A stretch of DNA of 64,000 nucleotides from an uncultured Eubacteriales bacterium. Its GTDB lineage: Bacteria > Bacillota > Clostridia > Oscillospirales > Acutalibacteraceae. Positions 41,077-49,206 of this stretch are shown piece by piece. The notes below the pieces were generated by a model. The model was not told the origin of the DNA. It did no database searches and saw only the letters and a program-made list of their open reading frames with translations. The first letter of the stretch is position 1. Each line of letters begins with the position of its first letter. The position numbers and the translations under genes are program-made. The stretch spans positions 1 through 64,000 of the forward strand of contig CAKSGV010000002.1 in assembly GCA_934454845.1 (NCBI GenBank), written 5' to 3'.

Positions 41077-41364
41077 ACGGAAGATTTAAAAATAATAATC
41101 GAAAGGCACGAACAGGCACTTAAAATACTTGAACGCGATGTTTGCGGACTTAAAGCGGTTCAGTCGGAAATAAGAACGATGAACGAATCTCTTTTAACTC
41201 TTGCAACAGAGCTTAAGCATACAAACGAGCACCTTTCGCGGCACGAAAAAAAGATAGAAGAGATAGAAAAAATTCCGAGTTTGCGTATGCAGCAGATCAT
41301 AGGGGCTGTTATTTCCGCGGTCTGTGCAGGAATTATCACTCTTATCATCACTAAACTTTTTTAA
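41077..41364 (+). CDS. XhlA-like coiled-coil/membrane protein of a lysis cassette
   Basis: Read from the ACG at 41077 the product has 95 residues: a charged coiled coil (EDLKIIIERHEQALKILERD, LATELKHTNEHLSRHEKKIEE) followed by one C-terminal transmembrane helix (IIGAVISAVCAGIITLIITKL). This is the plan of haemolysin XhlA-type phage proteins that help holins. No ATG, GTG or TTG lies near the ribosome site GGAGG (41064-41068); the ACG sits 8 bases after it. The only in-frame ATG (41179) is 34 codons in and has a poor site, so a non-standard start is likely. Confidence 0.7.
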   Translation, partial: TEDLKIIIERHEQALKILERDVCGLKAVQSEIRTMNESLLTLATELKHTNEHLSRHEKKIEEIEKIPSLRMQQIIGAVISAVCAGIITLIITKLF

Positions 41365-41376
41365 AGAGGTAAAATT

Positions 41377-41679
41377 ATGAATTATAAGGATTTTATTAAA
41401 AGCGAGCTTTTAATTCTTGTGCCTGTGCTTTATTATATCGGTCTTGTCCTTAAAAAAAGCAAGGTAAAAAATAAATACATACCTTTGATATTAGGCACTG
41501 TTTCAACATTTTTATCCGTGATATGGGTATTTTCTACAGGTGAAACAGAAAGTTTCAAAGGAATACTTATGGGATTTTTCACCGCTTTTACACAGGGCAT
41601 TCTGATAGCCGGCGCAACGGTTTATTTCAATCAAATCAAAATTCAGTCTAAAAAAGATAAAAAGGAGGGTAAAAAATGA
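41377..41679 (+). CDS. Phage-type holin
   Basis: This 100-residue protein has three predicted transmembrane helices (LLILVPVLYYIGLVL, YIPLILGTVSTFLSVIWVF, GFFTAFTQGILIAGATVYF) and a basic tail (QSKKDKKEGKK), as phage holins do. It would form pores that let the endolysin encoded next reach the wall. AGAGGT precedes the ATG, and the gene overlaps the amidase by 4 bases. No capsid, tail or replication genes are near, so it is not part of a full prophage. Confidence 0.8.
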   Translation: MNYKDFIKSELLILVPVLYYIGLVLKKSKVKNKYIPLILGTVSTFLSVIWVFSTGETESFKGILMGFFTAFTQGILIAGATVYFNQIKIQSKKDKKEGKK

Positions 41680-42689
41680 ATATTATAAAAGCTTATGCCG
41701 TAAAAAACCTTTGCTATATTACAGCGAAGAAAATGAAACCGCAGGGAATAGTAGTTCATTCAACGGGAGTTAATAATCCGTTTTTAAAGCGTTATGTCGA
41801 TGCGCCCGATACCTGCGGAGTGAATTCCTATAATAATCATTGGAACAGATTAAGACCCGACGGCCGCGAAGTGTGCGTTCACGCGTTTATAGGTTACGAT
41901 AAATTTAAGGAAGTCAAAGCGGCTCAAACATTGCCGTTTGATATCTGCTGCTGGGGAGTCGGAAAAGGAAGTAAGGGAAGTTATAATTTTTCGCCTGCCT
42001 ATATTCAGTTTGAAATTTGCGAAGACTCTCTTACTGACAGGCATTATTTTGAAAACGCTTTTAAAACAGCGGAAGAATTTTGCGCAGAGCTTTGCAGGAA
42101 ATACGGAATTGATACAAATAATATTGTAAGCCATAAAGAGGCTTATTTAAAAGGTTACGGCAGTAATCACACTGATCCCGAGCATTGGATGAACAGATTT
42201 AATATGACTATGGACACTTTTAGGGCAAATGTGAGAAATATTTTAGGAGAAACCGCAAATAAACCGACTGAAAATAAAGCATTAAAAAAAGGCGACCTTG
42301 TAGGTGTTTCTTCAGACGCCGTTTATTATAACGGGCAAAAGGTGCCCGATTGGGTGAAAAAGCAAAAATGGTATATCGGAAGCATTAGCGGTGACAGGGC
42401 GGTTATCGATAAAAACGAGGCAAAAACCAACTCGATAATGAGTCCGATAAATATTAAATATCTGATTAGTTCCGATAAAAAAACCTCGGTTCCATTTCTT
42501 GTGAAGGTAACGGCTCAAGATCTTGCGATATATTCTTCGCCCGATGAAAGAAGTGCTGTAAAGGGAACCATAAAAGACAGAGGAGTTTATACGATCACAG
42601 AAATCAAAACTTCAGGGAATTCAAAGACTTTCGGTAGACTTAAATCAGGCGCAGGTTTTATAGACCTGCAAAACACCAAAAAAATATAA
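41676..42689 (+). CDS. N-acetylmuramoyl-L-alanine amidase (endolysin) with C-terminal SH3-like domain
   Basis: The 337-residue enzyme cuts the bond between muramic acid and the peptide stem. The PGRP/amidase_2 core occupies about 1-185: GIVVHSTGVNNP carries the first zinc histidine, HAFIGYD follows, CCWGVGKGSKGSYNFSPAYI and IQFEICED form the middle, and SHKEAYLKGYGSNHTDPEHW carries the last zinc ligands and catalytic region. A C-terminal domain of about 130 residues (PFLVKVTAQDLAIYSSPD ... GRLKSGAGFIDL) looks like a bacterial SH3 wall-binding fold. There is no signal peptide, so exit depends on the holin. Confidence 0.9.
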   Translation: MNIIKAYAVKNLCYITAKKMKPQGIVVHSTGVNNPFLKRYVDAPDTCGVNSYNNHWNRLRPDGREVCVHAFIGYDKFKEVKAAQTLPFDICCWGVGKGSKGSYNFSPAYIQFEICEDSLTDRHYFENAFKTAEEFCAELCRKYGIDTNNIVSHKEAYLKGYGSNHTDPEHWMNRFNMTMDTFRANVRNILGETANKPTENKALKKGDLVGVSSDAVYYNGQKVPDWVKKQKWYIGSISGDRAVIDKNEAKTNSIMSPINIKYLISSDKKTSVPFLVKVTAQDLAIYSSPDERSAVKGTIKDRGVYTITEIKTSGNSKTFGRLKSGAGFIDLQNTKKI

Positions 42690-42702
42690 AGGAGAAAAAA
42701 TT

Positions 42703-43506
42703 ATGGTATGCAAAGAACTTTACGGTAAATCCCTTTGGACTCCGCAGGTGTTTTTGAAAGGGAATATTTCCTATGAAAAAAGCGGGGATGAAATTTTAAC
42801 TCTTTTCTTCGGAGTCAATTCTAAATACCGTGCAGACGAAAAGCTTCAAAATAATCTAACTCTTTTTGAATGGGTAACAAGAAATAAGCTTTTTCCTAAT
42901 TTTTGGGGCAGAGATATCAACGGCGAAACGCCGCTTACTTCCGTCGAAATGAAATTTTTATATGATAAAAACTGCAGAATAGTACCGATATATTTTATAT
43001 CCGGCGAATATAGAACAGAAGATCGGGGAATCGATATTGCAAAAGAAGCGGCAACTTTACTTAAAAATCTCAATTATCCGAGAAACAGCGCTCTTTTCCT
43101 GGAATCGGATAAGGAATCCATTATGACAAGGGATTTTCTGAGGGGTTATATAATCGGTATTAAAAACGAGGGGTTCGTTCCCGGCTTTCGTGCGGATACA
43201 GACGCAAAATATATTTTTGACCGCGAGTTCAGCAGAGGTCTTCAAACAGACAAGGCGCTTTTTAAAGACGCTCTTATCTGGGCAAAAGAGCCGCTGCTTG
43301 ATGAATTCAACGAAATAACTACAACTCATATGATCCATCCGGATAATTGGAAGCCTTATGCGCCGTCAGGAATTAAAAGAAGTGAAATAGCGCTTTGGCA
43401 GTACGGTGAGAAGTGTCATCCGATTTATTCCGATAATGACGAGCTGATAACATTTGATGTGGATCTTATACGGGATCCGGAATTTTTTTCTCAGGTAATG
43501 CTATAA
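42703..43506 (+). CDS. DUF1906-like glycoside-hydrolase-fold protein
   Basis: The 267-residue protein looks like the DUF1906/GH25-like family: a TIM-barrel-type sequence with FGVNSKYRADEKLQ early, RIVPIYFISGEYRTEDRG, a central LNYPRNSALFLESDKES strand, and the closing IALWQYGEKCHPI. These proteins accompany phage lysis modules and are thought to act on cell-wall glycans; activity is unproven. It follows the amidase by 13 bases with AAAGGAG upstream and is the last gene of the cassette. Confidence 0.65.
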   Translation: MVCKELYGKSLWTPQVFLKGNISYEKSGDEILTLFFGVNSKYRADEKLQNNLTLFEWVTRNKLFPNFWGRDINGETPLTSVEMKFLYDKNCRIVPIYFISGEYRTEDRGIDIAKEAATLLKNLNYPRNSALFLESDKESIMTRDFLRGYIIGIKNEGFVPGFRADTDAKYIFDREFSRGLQTDKALFKDALIWAKEPLLDEFNEITTTHMIHPDNWKPYAPSGIKRSEIALWQYGEKCHPIYSDNDELITFDVDLIRDPEFFSQVML

Positions 43507-43511
43507 AAATA

Positions 43512-43574
43512 TTGACATAGAAAAATAAATGTGTTAAAATACATACAGTTAGCAGAGGCTAACTGTATGTATTT
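43512..43574 (+). promoter_or_regulatory. Promoter with long palindromic operator before the DUF2325 gene
   Basis: TTGACA (43512-43517) and TAAAAT (43535-43540) stand 17 bases apart. A 17-bp perfect inverted repeat (arms 43537-43553 and 43558-43574, loop AGAG, central GTTAGC/GCTAAC) covers the -10 box and the start site. Because transcription would begin inside the left arm, a DNA-binding site is more likely than a terminator. Confidence 0.7.
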
Positions 43575-43594
43575 TTTAAAGAAGAGGCGAAAAA

Positions 43595-43876
43595 ATGAGT
43601 GTTGTAATAGTCGGAGGAAACGAGTGTATGGAAAGGAGATATATAGATCTTTGCAAGTCTTACGACTGCAAAACAAAAGTCTATACCAAGCATAATTGCT
43701 CTATGCGCAATATCGGTTCACCTGATCTGCTCATTTTGTTTATGAATACTATGTCGCACAAAATGCTCAATGTTGTTACAAATGAGATAAAAGGCGAAAA
43801 AACGGTCGTTGCCAAATGCGGTTCAAGCTCAGTTTCGGCATTAAGAGGAGTTTTAGAAGAACATATAGAAAAATAA
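43595..43876 (+). CDS. DUF2325 domain-containing protein
   Basis: This 93-residue protein matches DUF2325: SVVIVGGNECMERRYIDLC at the start (Rossmann-like glycine strand), SPDLLILFMNTMSHKML in the middle, and VAKCGSSSVSALRGVLEE at the end. The family is uncharacterised; members often have Cys and His that could bind metal. AAGAGG precedes the ATG. The GTTAGC/GCTAAC palindrome at the promoter resembles DtxR-type metal-regulator boxes, which would fit control by iron or manganese, but that is inference. Confidence 0.82.
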   Translation: MSVVIVGGNECMERRYIDLCKSYDCKTKVYTKHNCSMRNIGSPDLLILFMNTMSHKMLNVVTNEIKGEKTVVAKCGSSSVSALRGVLEEHIEK

Positions 43877-43878
43877 AA

Positions 43879-43908
43879 AACAGCAGAAGAATGATTTCTT
43901 CTGCTGTT
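43879..43908. terminator. Bidirectional terminator between DUF2325 and AraC genes
   Basis: AACAGCAGAAGAA and TTCTTCTGCTGTT form a 13-bp perfect stem with loop TGAT. A GTTTTC tract follows on the plus strand and a T-run (complement of AAAATAAAAA) on the minus strand, so it can serve both convergent genes. Confidence 0.85.
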
Positions 43909-43913
43909 GTTTT

Positions 43914-44741
43914 CTAAATTGTTATACCGTGCTTTTTTCTGTAATCGATAGGTGACATTCCGACACTTTTTGTAAAAACTCTCAAAAAATTTGATTGCGA
44001 TTTAAATCCGCATTTTTCACCTATCACGATGATTTTTTCATTACTGCTTGTAAGAAGCTTTTTAGCACAGCTTATCTTTAAGTTATTTAAATAATCCGAA
44101 AATGTTACCGAGGTTTTATCGTGGAAAAATTTGCTGAAATAACTCGGATTATAATGAATAACGGAGGCGGCTTCTGCAAGCGTGGGGCTTTCCGCAAAAT
44201 GAATTTGCATATAATTTAAAACTGCCTGCAAAGGATCCTTATTTTTTATCAATGATTTTTCAAGATAATCTCTTAAAATTATGCTGAAAAAAGAGTCTAC
44301 CGAATTATACATCAGCCTTTCATTTTTATGGTCCGAATTAAAATCGTTTTCAAGTATTTTAAAAACGCTCATTATCTGCAAAAGCTCATTATCCGAGAGC
44401 TTTTTGATAAGATTTGTTTCATTAGACATTATAATATTAAGTATCTCTTCTGAAATGATAGTTTCGGATAAGTAGATCTTTATCAGTGAAATATCTGTGA
44501 CCGCTCTGAAAATATGAACGTCGGCAGGCCTTAAAATATAGATAAAGCCTTTACATACCTCTTCGTCTTTCCCGTTTATACTGTTTACCGCTTTACCCGA
44601 GAGAATCAGCTCTGCCTCAATATAATTATGCCTGTGCGCCCGAAAGAGCGTACCTTTTTTAAAATCGGATACGGAAACATAATAAAGCGAATCGGAAAAT
44701 TTATCCGATATCTTTTTTATTGCGTAGTTTTCTTTTTCCAT
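43914..44741 (-). CDS. AraC family transcriptional regulator
   Basis: The 275-residue regulator has a cupin-type N-terminal sensor (GTLFRAHRHNYIEAELILSG) and a C-terminal AraC domain with two helix-turn-helix units (LAEAASVIHYNPSYFSKFFH and VIGEKCGFKSQSNFLRVFTK, ending SPIDYRKK). I start at the ATG at 44739-44741, preceded by GGGTGAT, and not the in-frame ATG 36 bases upstream, which has no site. It is divergent from the beta-mannosidase gene and most likely activates it in response to a sugar. Confidence 0.92.
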   Translation of the reverse strand: MEKENYAIKKISDKFSDSLYYVSVSDFKKGTLFRAHRHNYIEAELILSGKAVNSINGKDEEVCKGFIYILRPADVHIFRAVTDISLIKIYLSETIISEEILNIIMSNETNLIKKLSDNELLQIMSVFKILENDFNSDHKNERLMYNSVDSFFSIILRDYLEKSLIKNKDPLQAVLNYMQIHFAESPTLAEAASVIHYNPSYFSKFFHDKTSVTFSDYLNNLKISCAKKLLTSSNEKIIVIGEKCGFKSQSNFLRVFTKSVGMSPIDYRKKHGITI

Positions 44742-44913
44742 AATATCACCCGATTTTTTTATTTTATTATATAACAAACCAACCTATTTTGTAAATGAAT
44801 TTTATCATTTTCTATAATTATGCAAAAATAATAAGGTTTAAACAAAAAATACTGATAGAAAGCATTGATTTAAAATGTTAAAATTTTAAAAAACCCGAAA
44901 GGATTACAAAATA

Positions 44914-47196
44914 ATGCTTTTAAACGGAAAATGGAAACTGTATTTTTATGATGCAACACAAATAAATATTAACAATCCGAAAGAGCCGGAGCTTAAAAAT
45001 CAAAAATCAATTGATTGCAAAGTTCCCGGTAATGTTGAACTTGATCTTACTGAAAGCGGATTATTGCCCAAAGATATATTTAAAGGTATGAATATCAGGC
45101 TTGCCGAAAAATATGAAATATATGATTGGTGGTATGAAAAAAATTTTAAAATTGAAAAGGAAAAAAATAGCGGAGATAAACTTATTCTGAAATTTAAAGG
45201 GGTTGATTGCTTTGCTGATTATTTTCTTAATGATGTATTTTTGGGAAGCAGTGAAAATATGTTTATCGAAAATGAATTCGATATCACCGATAAAGTTGTT
45301 CTCGGCAAAGAAAACACTCTTTATGTACATATAAAATCACCCATAATAACTGCGGCAAAGGAAAATATAGATCCGTTGGAGCTTATCAGTTCCACACATC
45401 AAACGGCTCTGGCTCAAGTAACAAGAAAGCCTCCTCATTCTTATGGGTGGGATATCATGCCGCGTGCACTAAGTGCAGGAATCTGGAGAGATGTTTCAAT
45501 TGAAACGAAAAAAAAATACGGATTTAATTATGTTTATTTTGGTCTTCTTTCAATAAATCAAGTGACTTCTCGCGGAATTATGGTATTTAATACAAGAATT
45601 CCAGAAGAAGAAACTTTTAAACTTCGTAAAATAAGGATTTACGGCAAATGCAAAGATTTTGTTATAGATCATACGGCTCCGGTATATAGCTCAAATGGTA
45701 AAATCACTTTTCCGTTAGATACCAGAAGTTTATGGTGGCCTAAGGGGTATGGCGGACCTAATATTTACAAAGTCACTTTAGAAGTATATGATTCAGAAAA
45801 TAATATTTTGTTTTCTGAAAACTTCCGCCAGGGTTTCCGAAGGGTAGAACTTTTAAGGTCTGAAATTGTTGAGCCTGGCGGAAAATTTGAAATAAGAATA
45901 AATAATGTTAAAATTTATGCTATCGGTTCAAATTGGGTGCCGCTTGACGTTTATCATAGTAGAGATAAAGAAAAATATAAAAAAGCGATAGATCTTGCCT
46001 GCGATATAGGCTGCAATATCTTAAGGTGCTGGGGCGGAAATGTCTATGAAGACGATGAGTTTTTCGATCTCTGCGATGAAAAAGGCATAATGGTATGGCA
46101 GGATTTCGCTATGGCTTGCCATTTTTATCCCCAGACAAAAACTTTTGCCGAAAAACTCGGAAAAGAAGTTGAATCTGTGGTGAAAAAATTAAGAAATCAT
46201 TCGTCTATAATTTTATGGTGCGGGGATAACGAAATAGATTCACTATGCGGAATTAAAGATTATAAACCATCTGTCAATTCAATTACAAGAAAAACTATTC
46301 CCGAAATACTTATAAGAATCGATCCGTTAAGGCCTTATTTGCCAAGTTCCCCCTATGTTTCAGATAAAGCATTCGAGCTTGGTCAAGAATACACTCCGGA
46401 AGCACATTTGTGGGGCTGCCGAGATTATTACAAAAGTAATTTTTATGTTAATTCAAAAGCATACTTTGTAAGTGAAACAGGGTATCACGGCTGTCCCTCG
46501 GAAAAGTCTATCCGAAAATTCATTGATGAAGAATATGTATGGCCATATTCAGATAATGAGCAGTGGAACCTGCATTCCACAGATCAGCGCAACGCGCCAC
46601 ATAGGGTAAAGCTTATGGAAAAACAAATAATGCAGATATTCGGAAAGGTTCCCGATAATTTAAGAGAGTATTCTTTGGCTTCGCAGATCTCTCAGGCGGA
46701 GGCTGATAAATATTTTATCGAAAGAATAAGAGAAAAAACTAATGAAACAGGCGGAATAATCTGGTGGAACTTGCTTGACGGCTGGCCGCAGATGTCCGAC
46801 GCGGTGGTGGATTATTATTTTGAGAAAAAGCTTGCATATTTTTATATCAAAAGATCGAGCAGACCTGTTTTGCCGTTGATAGGTGAAATGGCGCAATGGG
46901 GATACCCCGTGATTGTTTCGAATTGTTCGAAATATGATGAAACGGTTTCAATTGAAATTATTGACGCCAAGACGGAAAATATCGTTTTTTCAAAAACAGT
47001 TAATTCCGCGCCGAATTCGTCGGTAAATATCGGCAGAATTGATTGCTACCGCTCGCAAAAGGGAATGTTTATAATAAAATACGCAGTAGACGGGAAATCA
47101 TATATAAACACTTATCTTTACGGCACCCCCGAATATGATCTTAATGATTATATAAAATGGATGAAAAAAGCCGACGATATTGAAAATTCATTTTAA
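44914..47196 (+). CDS. GH2 family beta-mannosidase-like glycosidase
   Basis: This 760-residue cytoplasmic enzyme has the GH2 layout: a jelly-roll domain (starting NGKWKLYFYDA, with FKGVDCFADYFLND), an Ig-like domain, and a TIM barrel. The motif ILWCGDNEID (about residue 436) holds the acid/base Glu, and FVSETGYHG (about 519) the nucleophile Glu. NILRCWGGNVYEDDEF, with VWQDFAMACHFYP, is the characteristic beta-mannosidase sequence. It lacks a signal peptide, so it would act on imported manno-oligosaccharides. No transporter is nearby. It is divergent from the AraC gene. Confidence 0.92.
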   Translation: MLLNGKWKLYFYDATQININNPKEPELKNQKSIDCKVPGNVELDLTESGLLPKDIFKGMNIRLAEKYEIYDWWYEKNFKIEKEKNSGDKLILKFKGVDCFADYFLNDVFLGSSENMFIENEFDITDKVVLGKENTLYVHIKSPIITAAKENIDPLELISSTHQTALAQVTRKPPHSYGWDIMPRALSAGIWRDVSIETKKKYGFNYVYFGLLSINQVTSRGIMVFNTRIPEEETFKLRKIRIYGKCKDFVIDHTAPVYSSNGKITFPLDTRSLWWPKGYGGPNIYKVTLEVYDSENNILFSENFRQGFRRVELLRSEIVEPGGKFEIRINNVKIYAIGSNWVPLDVYHSRDKEKYKKAIDLACDIGCNILRCWGGNVYEDDEFFDLCDEKGIMVWQDFAMACHFYPQTKTFAEKLGKEVESVVKKLRNHSSIILWCGDNEIDSLCGIKDYKPSVNSITRKTIPEILIRIDPLRPYLPSSPYVSDKAFELGQEYTPEAHLWGCRDYYKSNFYVNSKAYFVSETGYHGCPSEKSIRKFIDEEYVWPYSDNEQWNLHSTDQRNAPHRVKLMEKQIMQIFGKVPDNLREYSLASQISQAEADKYFIERIREKTNETGGIIWWNLLDGWPQMSDAVVDYYFEKKLAYFYIKRSSRPVLPLIGEMAQWGYPVIVSNCSKYDETVSIEIIDAKTENIVFSKTVNSAPNSSVNIGRIDCYRSQKGMFIIKYAVDGKSYINTYLYGTPEYDLNDYIKWMKKADDIENSF

Positions 47197-47242
47197 TTGT
47201 GGTAAAATACCTCTGAAAATAAGATTTCGGAGGTATTTTTAA

Positions 47243-47968
47243 ATGAAACTTGTAATTGTCCGTCACGCAGAGCCCGATTATTCTATCGATTCTTTGACTG
47301 AAAAAGGATTTAAAGAAGCGGAATTTTTAAGCGAGAGGCTGATGAAATTAGATATTGACGATATCTATGTTTCCGCGCTTGGAAGAGCGAAAGATACCGC
47401 TAAGCCTTATCTTTTAAAAAGCGGCAAAAAAGCGGAGATATGCGATTGGCTTATCGAATTCCCCGCGCATATAAAAAACCCCGAAACAGGAACAGAACGT
47501 CTCCCGTGGGATTTTCTGCCTAAGAATTGGACTAAGAAAAGCGGTCTTTTCGATAAATCCGAATGGATTAACGAGCAGATAATGACAACGGGCAATGTAA
47601 AAGAAAAATATGATTATGTTTTAAGCAATCTAGACAAGGTGCTTGAAAAATACGGCTATGTGCGCGACGGTTACACTTATAATGTTACAAAAGAGTATGA
47701 CGGCACAGTAGTATTCTTCTGCCATTTTGGCGTGGAATGTGTATTGCTTTCTCATTTACTTAATATTTCACCGGTCGTTTTGTGGCAGGGATTTATCGCT
47801 TTGCCGTCTTCCGTTACAACTCTTATAACAGAGGAAAGGGAAGAAAAAATCGCCTATTTCAGGTGCAATGCTTTCGGAGATATTTCCCACCTTTATGCAA
47901 ACGATGAACTTCCGTCTTTTGCAGGCAGATTTTGCGAGCTTTTTTCTAATGAAGACGAGCGGCACTGA
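47243..47968 (+). CDS. Histidine phosphatase family protein
   Basis: The 241-residue protein belongs to the phosphoglycerate mutase-like superfamily. The start LVIVRHAEPDYSIDSLTEKG has the R-H motif with the phospho-accepting His8, YVSALGRAKDTAKPYL supplies the second arginine, and VVFFCHFGVECVLLSHLL the second catalytic histidine. An insertion between them (around FPAHIKNPETG) may shape the substrate pocket. Substrate unknown. GGAGG precedes the ATG, and the gene runs into the flavoprotein gene after 2 bases. Confidence 0.88.
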   Translation: MKLVIVRHAEPDYSIDSLTEKGFKEAEFLSERLMKLDIDDIYVSALGRAKDTAKPYLLKSGKKAEICDWLIEFPAHIKNPETGTERLPWDFLPKNWTKKSGLFDKSEWINEQIMTTGNVKEKYDYVLSNLDKVLEKYGYVRDGYTYNVTKEYDGTVVFFCHFGVECVLLSHLLNISPVVLWQGFIALPSSVTTLITEEREEKIAYFRCNAFGDISHLYANDELPSFAGRFCELFSNEDERH

Positions 47969-47970
47969 AT

Positions 47971-49206
47971 ATGAAAAAGTTTGATGTTTTTATCGTAGGC
48001 GGAGGGGCCGCGGGGATGAGCCTTGCGGTGTACCTTAAAATGAACTCGAAAAACTTAAAGGTTGCCGTAGCCGAACAGCTTTCAAGGGTAGGCAAAAAGC
48101 TTATAACCACCGGTAACGGCAGATGCAATATCACAAATTCCGACGAGCGGATAGATAGATATCACTCATCGAATATAGAATTTTTCAGCCAGATCCTTAA
48201 TAAGTACGATAATAAAAAAATAGAGGATTTCTTTGAAAAAACAGGCGTTAAGATAATCTATGACGAAGAGGGAAGAGCATATCCCGAATCTTTGCAGGCT
48301 TCAAGTGTTGTAGACGCTTTGCGCTTTTCCGCCACGGAAAATTCCGTGGAAATATTTACTGATTTAAAGGTGCTCGATTATAAAAAATCAGGTTCAGAAT
48401 TTATTATCAGCACTTCTTCGGGAGAATATTTTTCAAAAGCCCTCGTTATAGCCCCAGGTCTTTATTCCGGAGGCAAAAAATCAGGCAGTGACGGCAGTAT
48501 ATTTGAACTGTTAAAATCAAAGGGTTACGGCGCGGTAAAAGTTAAACCCGCTATCGTGCAGATAAAAACCGATAATCAGGTTACAAGGTCGCTTAAGGGG
48601 ATAAAGGTTTTGGCGGACGTTTCTTTAAAATCGGGAAAAACCGTGATAAGAAAAGAGTACGGCGAAGTTCTTTTTTGCGATTACGGGCTTTCGGGTCCTC
48701 CTGTTATGCAAATTTCAGGCGAATGTGAAAAAGGAATGACAGTTTCTCTTGATCTTATGCCGAAAAACGATGAAACCGAACTCTTTAAAATGCTGAAAAA
48801 CCGAAAAGAATATCTTAAAAACAGAGTTTCCTTCGAATTTTTTACAGGTTTGCTCAATAAAAGAGTCGGTCAAAGCATTTTAAAATCAGCTAATGTCAAA
48901 TCCGATCTTTTGTGCGGTGAAATTTCCGATAATAAGCTTTTAGCACTTTCAAAAATGATAAAAGATATGAGCTTTTCTGTCGCGGGCAACACAGGATTTG
49001 AAAATTCCCAGGTCACAAAAGGCGGATTAAGCACCGATTTTTTTGATAGATACACGCTTATGTCAAAGAAAGAAGATAATCTTTATGCCGTGGGAGAAAT
49101 TTTGGATATCTGCGGCGATTGCGGCGGATTTAATCTGCATTGGGCATGGTCGAGCGCAATGTGCTGCGCGGATTCTGTAATCAAAGCTTTCGGCGGTGCG
49201 AAATGA
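47971..49206 (+). CDS. HI0933/BaiN-like flavoprotein (NAD(P)/FAD-dependent oxidoreductase)
   Basis: The 411-residue flavoprotein starts with a dinucleotide-binding fold (FDVFIVGGGAAGMSLAVYL) and has KLITTGNGRCNITN, typical of the HI0933 family, plus APGLYSGGKKSGSDGS in the middle. It ends NLYAVGEILDICGDCGGFNLHWAWSSAMC, the C-terminal FAD-binding motif of the family. Members include BaiN, proposed to saturate bile-acid rings, but most have no known substrate. It is coupled to the next flavoprotein gene through an ATGA overlap. Confidence 0.92.
   Translation: MKKFDVFIVGGGAAGMSLAVYLKMNSKNLKVAVAEQLSRVGKKLITTGNGRCNITNSDERIDRYHSSNIEFFSQILNKYDNKKIEDFFEKTGVKIIYDEEGRAYPESLQASSVVDALRFSATENSVEIFTDLKVLDYKKSGSEFIISTSSGEYFSKALVIAPGLYSGGKKSGSDGSIFELLKSKGYGAVKVKPAIVQIKTDNQVTRSLKGIKVLADVSLKSGKTVIRKEYGEVLFCDYGLSGPPVMQISGECEKGMTVSLDLMPKNDETELFKMLKNRKEYLKNRVSFEFFTGLLNKRVGQSILKSANVKSDLLCGEISDNKLLALSKMIKDMSFSVAGNTGFENSQVTKGGLSTDFFDRYTLMSKKEDNLYAVGEILDICGDCGGFNLHWAWSSAMCCADSVIKAFGGAK

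Noticed and set aside
41077..43506. Complete prophage
   Set aside because: Only lysis-type genes are present; there are no integrase, capsid, portal, terminase or tail genes on either side.
43537..43577. The DUF2325 upstream hairpin as an attenuator or terminator
   Set aside because: The predicted transcript start lies inside the left arm, so the RNA would lack most of the stem. An operator explains the position better.
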